A stretch of 64,000 nt of DNA from Ahaetulla prasina (lineage: Eukaryota > Chordata > Lepidosauria > Squamata > Colubridae), in the NCBI RefSeq assembly GCF_028640845.1, contig NC_080540.1, positions 168,831,752 to 168,895,751 on the forward strand. Reading direction: 5' to 3'. Shown in pieces: positions 36,453 to 46,802 of the stretch (within the stretch, counting starts at the first letter, position 1; every line of letters begins with the position of its first letter). The notes below the pieces were generated by a model. It did not search any database. It was not told the DNA's origin and saw nothing but the letters and a program-made list of their open reading frames with translations. Both the position numbers and the translations under genes were made by a program.

Positions 36453-36630
36453 TGTTAGATTCGGGCAATAACGAGGCAGGAGACCAGGATAGTGACAACA
36501 GCTCTTTACTATATGGTGAACCCAGCAATTCGGGCTGGGAAAAACCTCTCCTTATATACAGTTTAGCCGGAGGCTTCAACCAATTAGCAACGTGCTTTTT
36601 TCCCACCAAAGCATTTAAAGATACATTACA
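36453..36630 (-). repeat. 5' LTR of the Gypsy element
   Basis: 178 bp. In minus orientation it begins TGTAATGTATC and ends GAATCTAACA. It would carry the promoter for the element; the TATA-like sequence is as in the other LTR. Confidence 0.95.
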
Positions 36631-36970
36631 GATCCCATGCCCGTTGGATCGGTCATCTGTCAGAAGGATGCTTCGTCAGTGGAAAGAATGAAAACAGCCT
36701 TTAGAACCTATGTGCTCAGCAGTAAAAAGACAGACTGGAGTGGAGTATACAAAACATTTGGAATACACCATGGAATGGTCTGCAGCTGACATATTGCACA
36801 TGCTGATTGCCAAAGCCAAAGAAATTGGTTTCTAAACTCCTTGGCTTTTAACAAAAGCTTATTTGGCAACTGGAGAGACACAGTGCTGGCTTCCCCAAAG
36901 ATCAGTAGCATATAAAGTACTTTATAAGAATTCTACGCACACACACAAAGAGCAAACTGACTTTTTAGAG

Positions 36971-37088
36971 CAGGGGTCTCCAACCTTGGCAACCTTAAGC
37001 CTGGAGGACTTCAACTCCTAGAATTCCTCAGCCAGCTTTGGGAGTTGAAGTCCACCAGGCTTAAAGTTGCCATGGTTGGAGACCCCTA
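36971..37088. mobile_element. Palindromic hAT MITE family H5
   Basis: Starts CAGGGGTCTCCAACCTTGGC; the other half is its near-complete reverse complement, ending GGTTGGAGACCCCTA. Flanks TTTTAGAG and TTTTAGAA match at 7 of 8. The whole 118-bp element would fold into one long hairpin. A half copy lies at 46701-46764. Confidence 0.85.
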
Positions 37089-37096
37089 TTTTAGAA

Positions 37097-37485
37097 GATT
37101 GTCTAGGGTTGCACTCTAAAACTGGTTCCCCTGTTAACACATGGCTTACATAACTATGTTGGTTGAATCGATTGCAGTGACCAGGTTCACAAGCATGCCT
37201 AATTAAGCCATGCTTCATTTAGCCACAGCACTGGTAGAATTGCATGCCCCTTTGAGCCATAGGTTCTCATTTATAAACCTTCATGGGTGGGTTTCCAGAA
37301 GCTCCTAAGCCAAAACCAAAGAAAGCACCATTGGGGGCTTGAGGTTCTGGTTCTGACCAGTTTGAGTTTAAATTAAGAAGTAGATGAAATGTAGGGAGAG
37401 GCTGAAATTTGAGGGCTTAGCCCACCTGTCTCAAATCCATTTTCAGACATCCATTTCTGTCATTGTGATGAAAATGGGGATAGGC
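37097..37485. other. Unassigned spacer
   Basis: Nothing recognised. Confidence 0.45.
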
Positions 37486-37917
37486 CAGAGGTGGGTTTCA
37501 GCAGGTTCTGACCAGTTCTGGAGAACCAGTAGCGGAAATTTTGTGTAGTTCAGAGAACCAGTAGCCAATTCCCAGTTGATAGGGAGGGAATGGAGATTTT
37601 AAAGTAGCCTTCCCCTGCCATGCCCATCAAGCCATGCCACCGCCCACCAAGAAAAGGTGGGTTTCAGCAGGTTCTGACCTGTTCTGGAGAACCTGTAGCA
37701 AAAATTTTGTGTAGTTCAGAGACCGATAGTAAAAATTGTGACTGGCTCCATTCCCATCTTTTCTCTGCCTCCCAATTCCCAGCTGATCAGAAGGAAATGG
37801 GGATTTTGCAGTATCCTTCCCCTGCCACGCCCAACCAGCCACGGCCACCAAGTCATGCCACACTCACCAAGCCACACCCACAGAACTCATAGTAAAAAAT
37901 TTTGAAACCCACCACTG
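37486..37917 (+). mobile_element. hAT MITE family H1 with internal second copy
   Basis: Ends CAGAGGTGGGTTTCA and TGAAACCCACCACTG. Flanks GGATAGGC and AGATAGGC match at 7 of 8. At about 37657 a second GGTGGGTTTCAGCAGG left part begins inside, so the copy is a partial internal duplication or an insertion that lost an end. Confidence 0.85.
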
Positions 37918-37925
37918 AGATAGGC

Positions 37926-38578
37926 TACAGTTTAAATAAATTGTTGCTCGGTCTACAAAACTACATGTCTCTTCTAGCATTCTGTCTTGAGAATGGAAAC
38001 ACAAAAAAACTAATACATGGATGAGATTGGATAATTTTCACCTCACTTCTTCACCCACTCCTTTTTTACTTTCCAGCTTCAGCTTTGAACATTTAGCCTA
38101 AGGCCAGGTGCTTTGTGACGCAAAAAAAGCCTGCCCTTTGCATTTTAAAGAGGATTAGGTGTCTTGATATTACCGCAGTTTGATAAAGGGAATTGTAGCT
38201 TGACAAAGAATGATGCCGAGATATTTCAAATACACCTATCCCCCACCACCACAATTTGTGACCTGCTCTAGGAAACACAGCACTGGGGTTGGCATTTCTG
38301 AGCATTAGCCATATTTCTACCATATTACCCCCCAGCCCTACTGCTTACTCACACTCTTTGGGAGAGGAGGGAGCATTGAGGAGAGTAGAAAAAAGATTCA
38401 GACTTTACACATCACTGCCTTTTGGACAGATGTTGCTGACTGGAGCTCAAAGAATTGTGAGAAAGAGAAGGGCCCATTCTAGAAGCAGAACTTGTTAGAA
38501 GTATCTTGCTCAAGCTGCCTTCCAAATACCCCTGAAATTAAGACTATTTGTTTCACTTGACCAACTGGTGGACCAAAC
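37926..38578. other. Unassigned spacer
   Basis: Nothing recognised. Confidence 0.45.
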
Positions 38579-38846
38579 CAGGGGTGAAATGCTGCCGGTT
38601 CAGACCGGATCACCCGATCCGGTAGCGATTGTGGTTGGTGGTTCGGAGAACCGGTAGCAATCACGGTGCAAGGCTCTGCCCACCCACCCAGCTGTCATTA
38701 CTTCCTGGTTTTAACCAGGAAGTAATATGTTTTGTACCCTCTGTGCATGCGCAGAGGGCCTGCACTCGCATGTGACACGTGTGAGCTTGTGCATGGGCCA
38801 CGTGCACTTCCGAACCAGTAAGGAAGGTAAGTAGATTTCACCCCTG
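38579..38846 (+). mobile_element. hAT MITE family H2
   Basis: Starts CAGGGGTGAAATGCTGCC, ends AGATTTCACCCCTG. Flanks GACCAAAC and GAGCAAAC match at 7 of 8. It contains GGTTCGGAGAACCGGTAGC and an inner palindrome TTACTTCCTGGTTTTAACCA. Confidence 0.87.
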
Positions 38847-38854
38847 GAGCAAAC

Positions 38855-39980
38855 AGATAATAAATGGCATGAAATAAGTATGCAATCTTCTTTCCAATAT
38901 TAAGGAAGATGCTACCTGCAGGGATTGAAGTGACTAAGAAGGCTGGGCAGGATTTCTTCCGTCCTCCAACTGCTAATTCTTCCTTGATCTTCATCTGTTG
39001 ATTATTCTAAAACCTGTTGCAGCTAAACTCTAAGACCGGAACTAGATCAACAGTAGACAAATGATTTAAAGTAGCATTTCTCAGGTCCGAATCTGTGGGT
39101 AGGAGGCGATTTATCTTTCCAATTGCTAGTTGGTTCTTCCCCAGCAAGGTTTCAAGACTGGGAAAAAGCAACACAGTGGCATCAACTCAGATAAGCCTTT
39201 GTGGGGGAAAATAAGAGTTTCAGAGGGATTAGGAGCTGCTTCCCATCCATCTGTAAAACCTCCTGCATGTTTACTACTCAGTAAGAAAATCCGTCCATGG
39301 TTTGGAGTAACTGGATGATAACTTTGAGGTTTTTAAAAAATATAATTAAAATACAGTCATAGATCTAACGCAGGGAAGTTAAAATGTATATTACATAGCA
39401 TCCAATAAAAATCTGTCCCCGATTTTCCTCCAACCGTGGCTTTTCACACCGGTGATCTAATCGGTGTGAAAGATTGTCCTAAGGCTGAGAGAAGAAATCT
39501 CTAGACACAAACTATCAGCAGAAATGAGAGATCATTCTTGGCATATTAAAGAATCCATTTCTAGAAATAAATTCTTAGCTCATTATGGAAACAGCCTGGG
39601 AGAAAGAGATCCAGAAACTTCAAAGACCCTCCCTTAATAATGGACTCTCCCTGCTACTAATGGAGGACTGGAAGCTTCCTATGTCAATTCTCCAGATTCT
39701 ATACTCGTACCTGTAACTCGTTAAAGAAAGTCAGTGGTATTCTTGCTTGGTTGATTAAGCTCTGCTGTTAAAAGGCTTGACGTTCACGAAAGGACACCAG
39801 TCAGCATACGAGCATGAGCATTGGGAAGTCACACTGGTTAATGCTTAACCTGCAACAGCATTTGTGCTGTAGGGGCCTTCTTCACATGTATAGTTAGATT
39901 GCATTGGTACTCACCTGAACTTAGACTCTGCACTATTAGGGTCTCTGCTTATGTGAAAGCTTGAATCTCTTGCGTTGCTT
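38855..39980. other. Unassigned spacer
   Basis: A small palindrome TTTCACACCGGTGATCTAAT with a nearby TCGGTGTGAAA at about 39432-39470. No gene seen. Confidence 0.4.
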
Positions 39981-39984
39981 TTAT

Positions 39985-40095
39985 TCAGACAACAATTTCT
40001 CTGAAATGGTATAGGGTTTCCTCCCTGAGCAGGGGATTGGACTAGAAGACCTCCAAACTCCCTTCCAACTCTAATTCTGTTATTCTGTTAATTTC
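39985..40095 (+). mobile_element. CR1-type 3' end fragment
   Basis: GGATTGGACTAGAAGACCTC then CTTCCAACTCTAATTCTG. This is the CR1 3' UTR phrase that also occurs at 59030 (plus) and at 54290, 56295 and 60540 (minus). Confidence 0.7.
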
Positions 40096-40121
40096 ACTGT
40101 CACCCTTATAAAAGCTTAGAT

Positions 40122-40773
40122 CAGAGGTGGGTTTCAGCAGGTTCTAACCAGTTCTAGAGAACCGGTAACAGAAATTTTGAGTAGTTCAGAGAGCCGGTAG
40201 TAAAAATTCTGACTGGCCTCACCCCCATCTATTCTCTGCCTCCCAAGTCCCAGCTGACTGGGAGGAAATAGGGATTTTGCAGTAATCTTCCCCTGGATTG
40301 GGATGGGAATTCAGATTTTATAGTATCCTACCCAGTGGTGAGTTTCAAATTTTTTTACTACCAGTTCTGTGGGTGTGGTTTGGTGGGCATGGCATGGCTT
40401 GGTGGGTGTGGCTTGGTGAGCGTGACATGGCTTGGTGGGTGTGGCTTGGTGGGCATGACAGGGGAAGGGTACTGTAAAATCTCCATTTCCTCCCAATCAG
40501 CTGGGACTCGGGAGGCAGAGAATTGATGGAGGCCAGTCAGAATTTTTACTACTGGTTCTCTGAATTACTCAAAATTTCTGCTACCGGTTCTCCAGAACTG
40601 GTCAGAACCTGCTGAAACCCACCTCTGATACTTCCCCTGGAGTAGGGTGGGAATGGAGATTTTACAGTATCCTTCCCCTGCCACGCCCACCAAGCCACGC
40701 CCACCAAGTCATGCCATGCCCACCAAGCCATGCCCCCAGAACCGGTAGTAAAAAAATGTGAATCCCACCACTG
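40122..40773 (+). mobile_element. hAT MITE family H1, host of a nested copy
   Basis: Starts CAGAGGTGGGTTTCAGC, ends TGAATCCCACCACTG. Flanks GCTTAGAT and GCTTTGAT match at 7 of 8. An opposite-orientation copy of the same family lies inside at 40333-40627. Confidence 0.87.
40333..40627 (-). mobile_element. hAT MITE family H1, nested
   Basis: Starts CAGTGGTGAGTTTCAAA, ends TGAAACCCACCTCTG. Flanks ATCCTACC and ATACTTCC match at 6 of 8 and both could derive from ATCCTTCC, a phrase present in the outer element. Confidence 0.85.
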
Positions 40774-40781
40774 GCTTTGAT

Positions 40782-41889
40782 CTCTGGTACAAGTTATCAG
40801 TTCATTCCTTGCAACTGGTAGCTTGGTAGAGAAAGCGAATAAATGCGTTCTGGTCCACATTTTGCTCTTCCTTCCTTCCTGTGGCACCATCAGGAAGGTC
40901 AAAACAGTCGCCAATGGCGACTGCAACTATGCAGTCAAAGCCCTGTCCCTTTTTTTACATGAACTGCGAGTCCAACACATATAAAAAGGAAAAGGATTCT
41001 GTTGACTGATTAACTGATCATCCACATTTCTATTCCACTGCAATCCATAGGCTCACAGTGGCTTACTGTACCTAAAATATAAAACCAAATTAGACCGTTC
41101 ACAGTAAACACAACGATAAAACAGTAAAACACACCACCCAAGCAGAAAACTACAACAGTAGAAAATAAAACTTTCCAGAACAACTTGGTGTTTAAAAGCT
41201 TTTGAAATATTAGCAAAGAGGGGGGTGGCCTGCTCTAAATTGGCTGTCCCAAAGTGGCAGCACTGCCACAGAGAAGCAGAGCTTCCTTGTTTGTACTCTA
41301 CGACCTCCCAAATTTGGTATATCAGTAGCCGTGTGTGATCAAACTGTATGATGGTACCTTGGTACCTTGGTACAGAATCAAACCATTAGAGGGTAAAACC
41401 AGTACTTCAAAATTCTACCCAGAAACCAATAGGCAACCAATGCAGGATCTGCAAAATTGGTGTTATATAATCCCAATGACGAGAGCAAAAAACATGCCTT
41501 TGGACCAGTGGTAATTTCTGAGAAGCTAAGGCCAGCCCCGAGTAGTGTGTATTACAGTAATATATCTACCAGTAGACTCTCCTGCCCCAGGTAGGGGTGC
41601 ACCTGATGCCCCAACTAGGACAAATGCTGCCTTGACTTTTCTGACCTCCCCTTGCAGATGTTTTCTGGCTCCGCCCATCACCTGATGAAGCCCTATTTTT
41701 GAGAGAATGGGGGACTTGATAGGGGAAAATAAAGTTTGCATCCCGATTGTGTGATCTTTGTTTATCTATGAGTAAGCTCTATTGATTTCAGTTAGTTTGC
41801 TCTGCCTTCTATCTGTTGGAAGTGTTGAATGATTTTTTAAAAAGGGACTCTCTTCATTGAAAGCTTGAACTGCTTTATGCCATTTTTAG
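40782..41889. other. Unassigned spacer, possible intron
   Basis: Nothing recognised until the acceptor-like CATTTTTAG before 41890. Confidence 0.45.
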
Positions 41890-41971
41890 CCTCTTTGAAG
41901 ATGTAGCTGACACCGATGCTCAGCTTCAATCAGAGGCTGAGCCGGAAGAGCAGCAGACAAAGGAGAACTGA
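41890..41971 (+). CDS. Candidate terminal exon, acidic C-terminus
   Basis: After GCCATTTTTAG the second frame reads LFEDVADTDAQLQSEAEPEE and then QQTKEN before a TGA at 41969-41971. The acidic, glutamine-rich C-terminus is protein-like. The one-base offset matches the two bases left over from the block at 22779-22909. It could be the last exon of the same gene, with 17121 as an alternative end, or of a separate gene. No AATAAA was seen in the next few hundred bases. The family is not recognised. Confidence 0.42.
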
Positions 41972-42401
41972 TTTATCAACCACAGCGCCTGCCTTTCTGC
42001 TCTGAAGAGTATTCCCAAGCTACGAAAAAGACGACACATCCTATCCTGGTGCCAGATCTACGTGGATGTTCTCTTGGGCAAGGATCCTGTAAATCACAGG
42101 GATTGTGCCACTGAGACGATGACCTTGCTTTCCCCTTGAATCGTGAATGAGTCATTGCAGATCATGTATCATCTGTGCAACAATTTGTATCTTCCATGCT
42201 CTGGTTCTCCTCATGAAGAATTGTCCTTTCTGATGTGGCCTTCAGCAAGCATTTGCCTTGTGTGCAATAGGAACTGGAGCAGCTAATTCAACATTCACTC
42301 TATTACTGGTTAGCACAGAGAGGAATAGGATGCTGCATTTTATATATATATAAAATCTGTGTGTGTGTGTGTATACACACACACCCGCACACACCCACAC
42401 A
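41972..42401 (+). other. Possible 3' UTR and TA/TG/CA microsatellite
   Basis: Unique-looking sequence to about 42340, then a TATATA and GTGTGT/CACACA run at 42341-42401. Confidence 0.4.
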
Positions 42402-42813
42402 CCATATTTTTGGGAGTATAAGACGCACCTTTCCCCCCCATAAAAAGAGGGTGAAAATCTGGTTGCGTCTTATACTCCAAATATAACCCCACCCAGCTTC
42501 TCAAACGGAGGTTTCAGAGGCTGAAAGAAGCTTCAGAAAAGAAGCTCCCAAACAGAGCTTCAGAGGCATTTTTTCTGAAGTTCTGTTTTGGAGGCTTTCA
42601 GAGGAAGAAAAAAAAGCAAAAAAAAAAAAAAAAAAGCAAGGCACAGAGCTCACAACCAAGGAACCTGTTGCTAAAATTCACCTCTGGAAACAGCTGATTG
42701 GGGGTATTCCGGGAGGCGGATCCACCTGCCAATCAGCTTTTTTCTTATTTTCCTCCCCCAAAACTAAGGTGCTTCTTATATTCCGATGCTTCTTAACTCT
42801 GAAAAATACGGGA
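42402..42813. mobile_element. TIR element (GAGTATAAGACGCACC type)
   Basis: The left end CCATATTTTTGGGAGTATAA and the right end CTGAAAAATACGGG are inverted repeats, with further matches in AGGTGCTTCTTATATTCCG. An A-rich run lies near 42607-42640. No transposase is encoded. The superfamily is uncertain because no target duplication is clear. Confidence 0.6.
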
Positions 42814-43004
42814 ATTTATTTTTGAGGAAATCAGTGGCCCGGGTGGAATGGGAAACAACAACGATATATCACAGAAGTGGGGAAGACTGCATTCTCAGGA
42901 CATTTTGATGATATCATAAGCTTTTTAAAAAAGATACAACAGGATCTTCTTACACCGAGTTTCCCAATCGGATGGCCTCCAGAGATATTAGCCTTCCATA
43001 AACA

Positions 43005-43250
43005 ATAGAATAGAATAGAATAGAATAGAATAGAATAGAATAGAATAGAATAGAATAGAATAGAATAGAATTTTTTATTGGCCAAGTGTGATTGGACACA
43101 CAAGGAATTTGTCTTGGTGTATATGCTCTCAGTGTACATAAAAGAAAAGATACCTTCATCAAGAATTCTAAGGTACAACACTTAATGATAGTCGTAGGGT
43201 ACAAATAAGCAATCAGGAAATCAGGAAACAATAGCAGGCTTTCCATGGAA
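43005..43250 (-). mobile_element. CR1 3' end with (TAGAA)n array
   Basis: About 13 pentamers at 43005-43070, then TTTTTTATTGGCCAAGTGTG and the CR1 3' UTR as at 4895. 5'-truncated. Confidence 0.9.
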
Positions 43251-43325
43251 GTCTAACATATTTGCATAGTTCAGTGTTACAAAAATATTTAATCCCTCTC
43301 CTGCTTGATTTTTGTTGCCTTACAG

Positions 43326-43453
43326 ACGTACTCTGTACTTTCCTTGTAGCTGGATACGTAAAACAAATCTGGAAATATATGGGACCTAGCAGTGCCAAAA
43401 GGCATGCCTCCTTGAAGAGAAGTTCGGAGAAATTGCTATTTGAAGAAAAATAG
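43326..43453 (+). CDS. Weak candidate terminal exon
   Basis: After TTTTTGTTGCCTTACAG the frame reads VLCTFLVAGYVKQIWKYMG and a basic tail, ending EKLLFEEK with TAG at 43451-43453. It resembles the end of a membrane segment plus a cytoplasmic tail. However, the open frame already extends upstream of the acceptor, no partner exon with the right phase was found and no AATAAA follows. Chance is a serious alternative. Confidence 0.25.
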
Positions 43454-43711
43454 TGTCAAGAAGATGGATTAGAGTATGCATCATGTTTTCTGCATGGAAA
43501 GCAATCAGCACACTAATGGGTTATAATGTCTATGTAGATTTGCCTTTAGACCTTACGCTGTCACTGCTGTCATAGTCCCCATGTTACTGCTTTTTAATAG
43601 CAAATCCTCTTAAGTTACCCTCTCTCCTTGATTTATTAATTTATTATTCATAAATTAATATAGTGGGTCTTAGACCTATCACACACAGACTGCATAGATC
43701 CATGTGATCAC

Positions 43712-44340
43712 TTTGTTGTTGTTGTCAGTTGCGAAGTCGTGTCCGACCCATCGCGACCCCATGGACAACATTCCTCCAGGCCTTCCTGTCCTCTACCATC
43801 CTCTGGAGTCCATTTAAACTCATGCCTACTGCTTCAGTGACTCCATCCAGCCACCTCGTTCTCTGTCGTCCCCTTCTTCTTTTGCCCTCAATCTTTCCCA
43901 GCATTAGGCTCTTCTCCAGTGAGTCCTTCTTTCTCATTAGGTGGCCAAAGTATTTGAGTTTCATCTTCAGGATCTGGCCTTTTAAAGAGCAGTCAGAGTT
44001 GATCTCCTCTAGGACTGACTTGTTTGATCGCCTTTCAATCCAAGGGACTCTCAGGAGTCTTCTCCAGCACCAGAGTTCAAAGGCCTCAATTCTTTGGCGC
44101 TCAGCCTTTCTTATGGTCCAACCTTCACAGCCATACATTGCAACTGGGAAAACCATAGCTTTGACTATACGCACTTTTGTTGGCAGGGTGATGTCTCTGC
44201 TTTTTAGTATGCTGTCTAGATTTGCCATAGCTTTCCTCCCCAGGAGCAAGCGTCTTTGAATTTCTTGGCTGCAGTCCCCATCTGCGGTAATCTTGGAGCC
44301 CAGGAAAATAAAATCTGTCACTACCTCCTTTTCTATCACT
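43712..44340 (-). mobile_element. BovB/RTE LINE, 3' part
   Basis: A 5'-truncated RTE-clade BovB element on the minus strand. Its 3' end is a (CAA)n tail at 43714-43726. It is nearly undamaged over its length, with one long open frame, which suggests youth. BovB is the LINE known to be shared by squamates and ruminants through horizontal transfer. Confidence 0.88.
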
Positions 44341-44387
44341 AGATTGCAGCAAAGAGACTCAGAAACCCCACAACTCTTTGCTGCCAT
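43725..44387 (-). pseudogene. BovB ORF2 C-terminal part, open but truncated
   Basis: The frame contains DFIFLGSKITADGDCSQEI, RDITLPTKVRIVKAMVFPV, MYGCEGWTIRK, FELWCWRRLLRVPW, KYFGHLMRKKDSLEK and GKRRRGRQRTRWLDG, which are hallmark BovB segments after the RT domain. About 190 codons are BovB; the first about 20 codons (44387-44330) do not look like BovB and probably come from flanking sequence. The endonuclease and RT catalytic parts are missing, so it has no independent function. Confidence 0.88.
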
Positions 44388-44390
44388 CTA

Positions 44391-45428
44391 CTGGACAAGC
44401 AAATGTTTGCAATTCAAATCCAGTAGCATAAGCGGGGCCATGCTTATCTTGATAGCTTCTTGCTTTCCCTAATAAATTAACTGTAACTTCTCCGTAATTG
44501 TGTAATGTATATCCTGTCTTTTTTTTGTCTGGGTGTCCTTCAGATCTGTAGATGTAATCTTCCAGAATTCTCATCAATGGCCATGCTTGCTAAGGTGTTC
44601 TGGGTCTCAGAGTCCATTAAAGAAACTCAAGATTTAGAAAATTTACACCTCTGTTTAGATGCGATAGATAGATTTATATAGCTGCTGGTTATGCTTTAGA
44701 AATAAAGTCAACTGAATCATGATTTACTATAGTGCAACCCGGAAAAGAGCCATCATTTATCTCAGGGACATTCTTCTAGGCTTTCTGTGATTGTGTAACC
44801 GTGAGATGCTAAACTATGGCTAATTGAACTATGGATTGTTATATGCTGCCCAGTTATTTTCCGTGAGAGAAAAGGCTATATAAATTTGATTAATAAATAA
44901 TCAACCTAATTTTAGCCTGGTTGTATTTTGTACAGTTACTTTGGGATTTGAGGTGGTTGTGTGAGCTCAGAAGGTCTGGGATAATTGGGTAAATCATAGT
45001 TCAGCTACCCATAAGCATCTCCTGCATACACAGTTACAGAAAGCCCCGAAGAATGCCCCTGAGATAGATGATGTTTCATTTTCATCTACACGACAGTAAA
45101 TCATGATTTGGTTTACATATTTCTAAAGCACTAACCAGGCATAAATCACAATAATCACAATAATCTAAAAAACTGTGTATCAGTACAAGGGTAGTTTACA
45201 TTTGTAGAATATGTGTGGCTTGTAAAATGTGTTTGTCTTGAGGGAAGATGGAAAGGAATGCTTGGTCTCCAACCCTAGACAAAAGTGCTACCCCTCATAA
45301 AATTTAGTCCTATCAAGAAACTAGGGACTATGCCAAAGGAGGGGAGGACGGCACTCATTCTACCAGATAGCCTAAGAGTGTTAATTTTAAGTATGCATGT
45401 ATGTATGTACGTATGTATTTATGTCCTA
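44391..45428. other. Unassigned spacer
   Basis: Contains a GTAT-type short run near 45390-45420. No gene recognised. Confidence 0.45.
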
Positions 45429-45700
45429 CCAATAGAATAGAAGAATAGAATAGAATAGAATAGAATAGAATAGAATAGAATAGAATAGAATTTTTTATTG
45501 GCCAAGTGTGATTGGACAAACAAGGAATTTGTCTTGGTGCATACGCTCTCAGTGTACATAAAAGGAAAGATACCTTCATCAAGGTACAACACTTACAACA
45601 CTTAATGATAATCATAGGGTACAAATTTAACACTTAATGATACAACACTTAATGATAGTCATAGGCTACAAATAAGCAACCAGGAAACAATAAGCAAACA
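45429..45700 (-). mobile_element. CR1 3' end with (TAGAA)n array
   Basis: A pentamer array at 45433-45490 followed by TTTTTTATTGGCCAAGTGTG and the CR1 3' UTR. A short internal duplication of ACAACACTTAATGATA is visible near 45590-45660. Confidence 0.9.
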
Positions 45701-45905
45701 ATTTATTCTTTTTATAAATAAATCAAGGCTGTAAACATACTTAATGCTCCTTCCTCCTCCTATTTTTTCCACAACAACCCTGTGAGGTAGGTTGGGCTGA
45801 GAGAGCGAGCCAAATCACCCAGCTGGCTTCAGGCCTAAAGTGGGATTAGAACTCATGGTATCTGGCCTGATGCTTTAACCATTAGGCAATATTGGCTATG
45901 TATAT
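45701..45905 (-). repeat. MIR-like SINE
   Basis: Plus strand reads CACAACAACCCTGTGAGGTA, GGGCTGAGAGAGCG and, at the end, GCTTTAACCATTAGGCAA, the complement of a tRNA box A head. The AATAAA-rich 3' tail lies on the left. Same family as 8586 and 51110. Confidence 0.7.
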
Positions 45906-46330
45906 TCCAGTATACACAGCCCTCAAACTTCCCCATCCACACCAAATAGTTACTATTGGTATGTTTCACTTGCCTCAAAGCAGATTATTCTTGTAGGATA
46001 CAGCTAAGCTTTCATTCCTTTACCCAGCCCGTGTTCCCTTAGGACAGCAGCTGTAGCATCTGGGCCTGTGTTTGTTTCCAAAGGAAAATAAGACTGAAAG
46101 AGGAAGTGGAATCATTCCAAGAGCAATGTTATAACGATGAATTACTCGGCCAAGAAAAACCCAGAAGTTAATGAAAATTCATACGGCCACTAAATTGGGA
46201 CTTTTAATTGACACCAAGATAAGAAAGCTCATTATAAAACTCCTCTCTTGGTTTCTCTTGGGCACAATGTGGGAAAGGAGAGACAGAGAAAGAGAAAAAA
46301 GACCCCATCAGACATATTAATGAGATCATT

Positions 46331-46764
46331 GCACTAGGCCCAGTAATGGTGACCTTTTTCTTGTCGTGTGCCGAAAGCACGTGCATGGCAGCGCATGCAT
46401 GCACATTGGTGCCCATAATGCAATGTGCACGTCCCTGTGATGCGCACATGACCCCCCGCTCCCCCTACGCATGCACACGCGACCCATCCACACTTCCCCC
46501 ACCTCCCATGCATGTGCACACGACCCCCCTGCCCCCTATTTTTAGCTTAGCAGGCCTCCCTGAAGCCTCCTGGGCCCAAAAACGGGCTGTGGTGGGGGGC
46601 ACGTGCGTGCACCTCCCACGCTCCGTCCCCAAGGTACACGCACTTATGTGCGATGGAGCTGAACTGGGCAACGGCTCATATGCCCACAGAGAGGGCTCTG
46701 TGGCTGAGGAACTCTGGGAGTTGAAGTCCACAAGTCTTAAAGTTGCCAAGGTTGGAGACCCCTG
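46331..46764 (-). mobile_element. hAT-like element plus half of an H5 palindrome
   Basis: The left end CAGTAATGGTGACCTTTTTC corresponds to the right end of the element at 12757. The G+C- and CpG-rich interior runs to about 46690. The last 64 bases are half of the palindromic MITE seen at 36971, ending GGTTGGAGACCCCTG. No matching target duplication was found across the block. Confidence 0.5.
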
Positions 46765-46802
46765 ATCTATTGCAGATTGTGTTTCTTGCAAAGCTTATGT
46801 AG

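Larger units (their letters stand above)
32105..36630 (-). mobile_element. Complete Ty3/Gypsy LTR retrotransposon, young
   Basis: Two 178-bp LTRs (32105-32282 and 36453-36630) differ at a single base. Perfect 5-bp duplications GATCC lie at 32100-32104 and 36631-36635. On the minus strand the order is LTR, primer site, gag, protease, RT, RNase H, integrase, purine tract, LTR. This order defines Ty3/Gypsy. No envelope-like frame follows integrase. The near-identical LTRs point to a recent insertion, yet pol carries several breaks. Confidence 0.95.

Noticed and set aside
35902..36691. Plus-strand frames over gag and the 5' LTR
   Set aside because: Shadows of the minus-strand gag and LTR; no motifs.
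43729..44259. 176-codon plus-strand frame
   Set aside because: Antisense shadow of the BovB ORF2.
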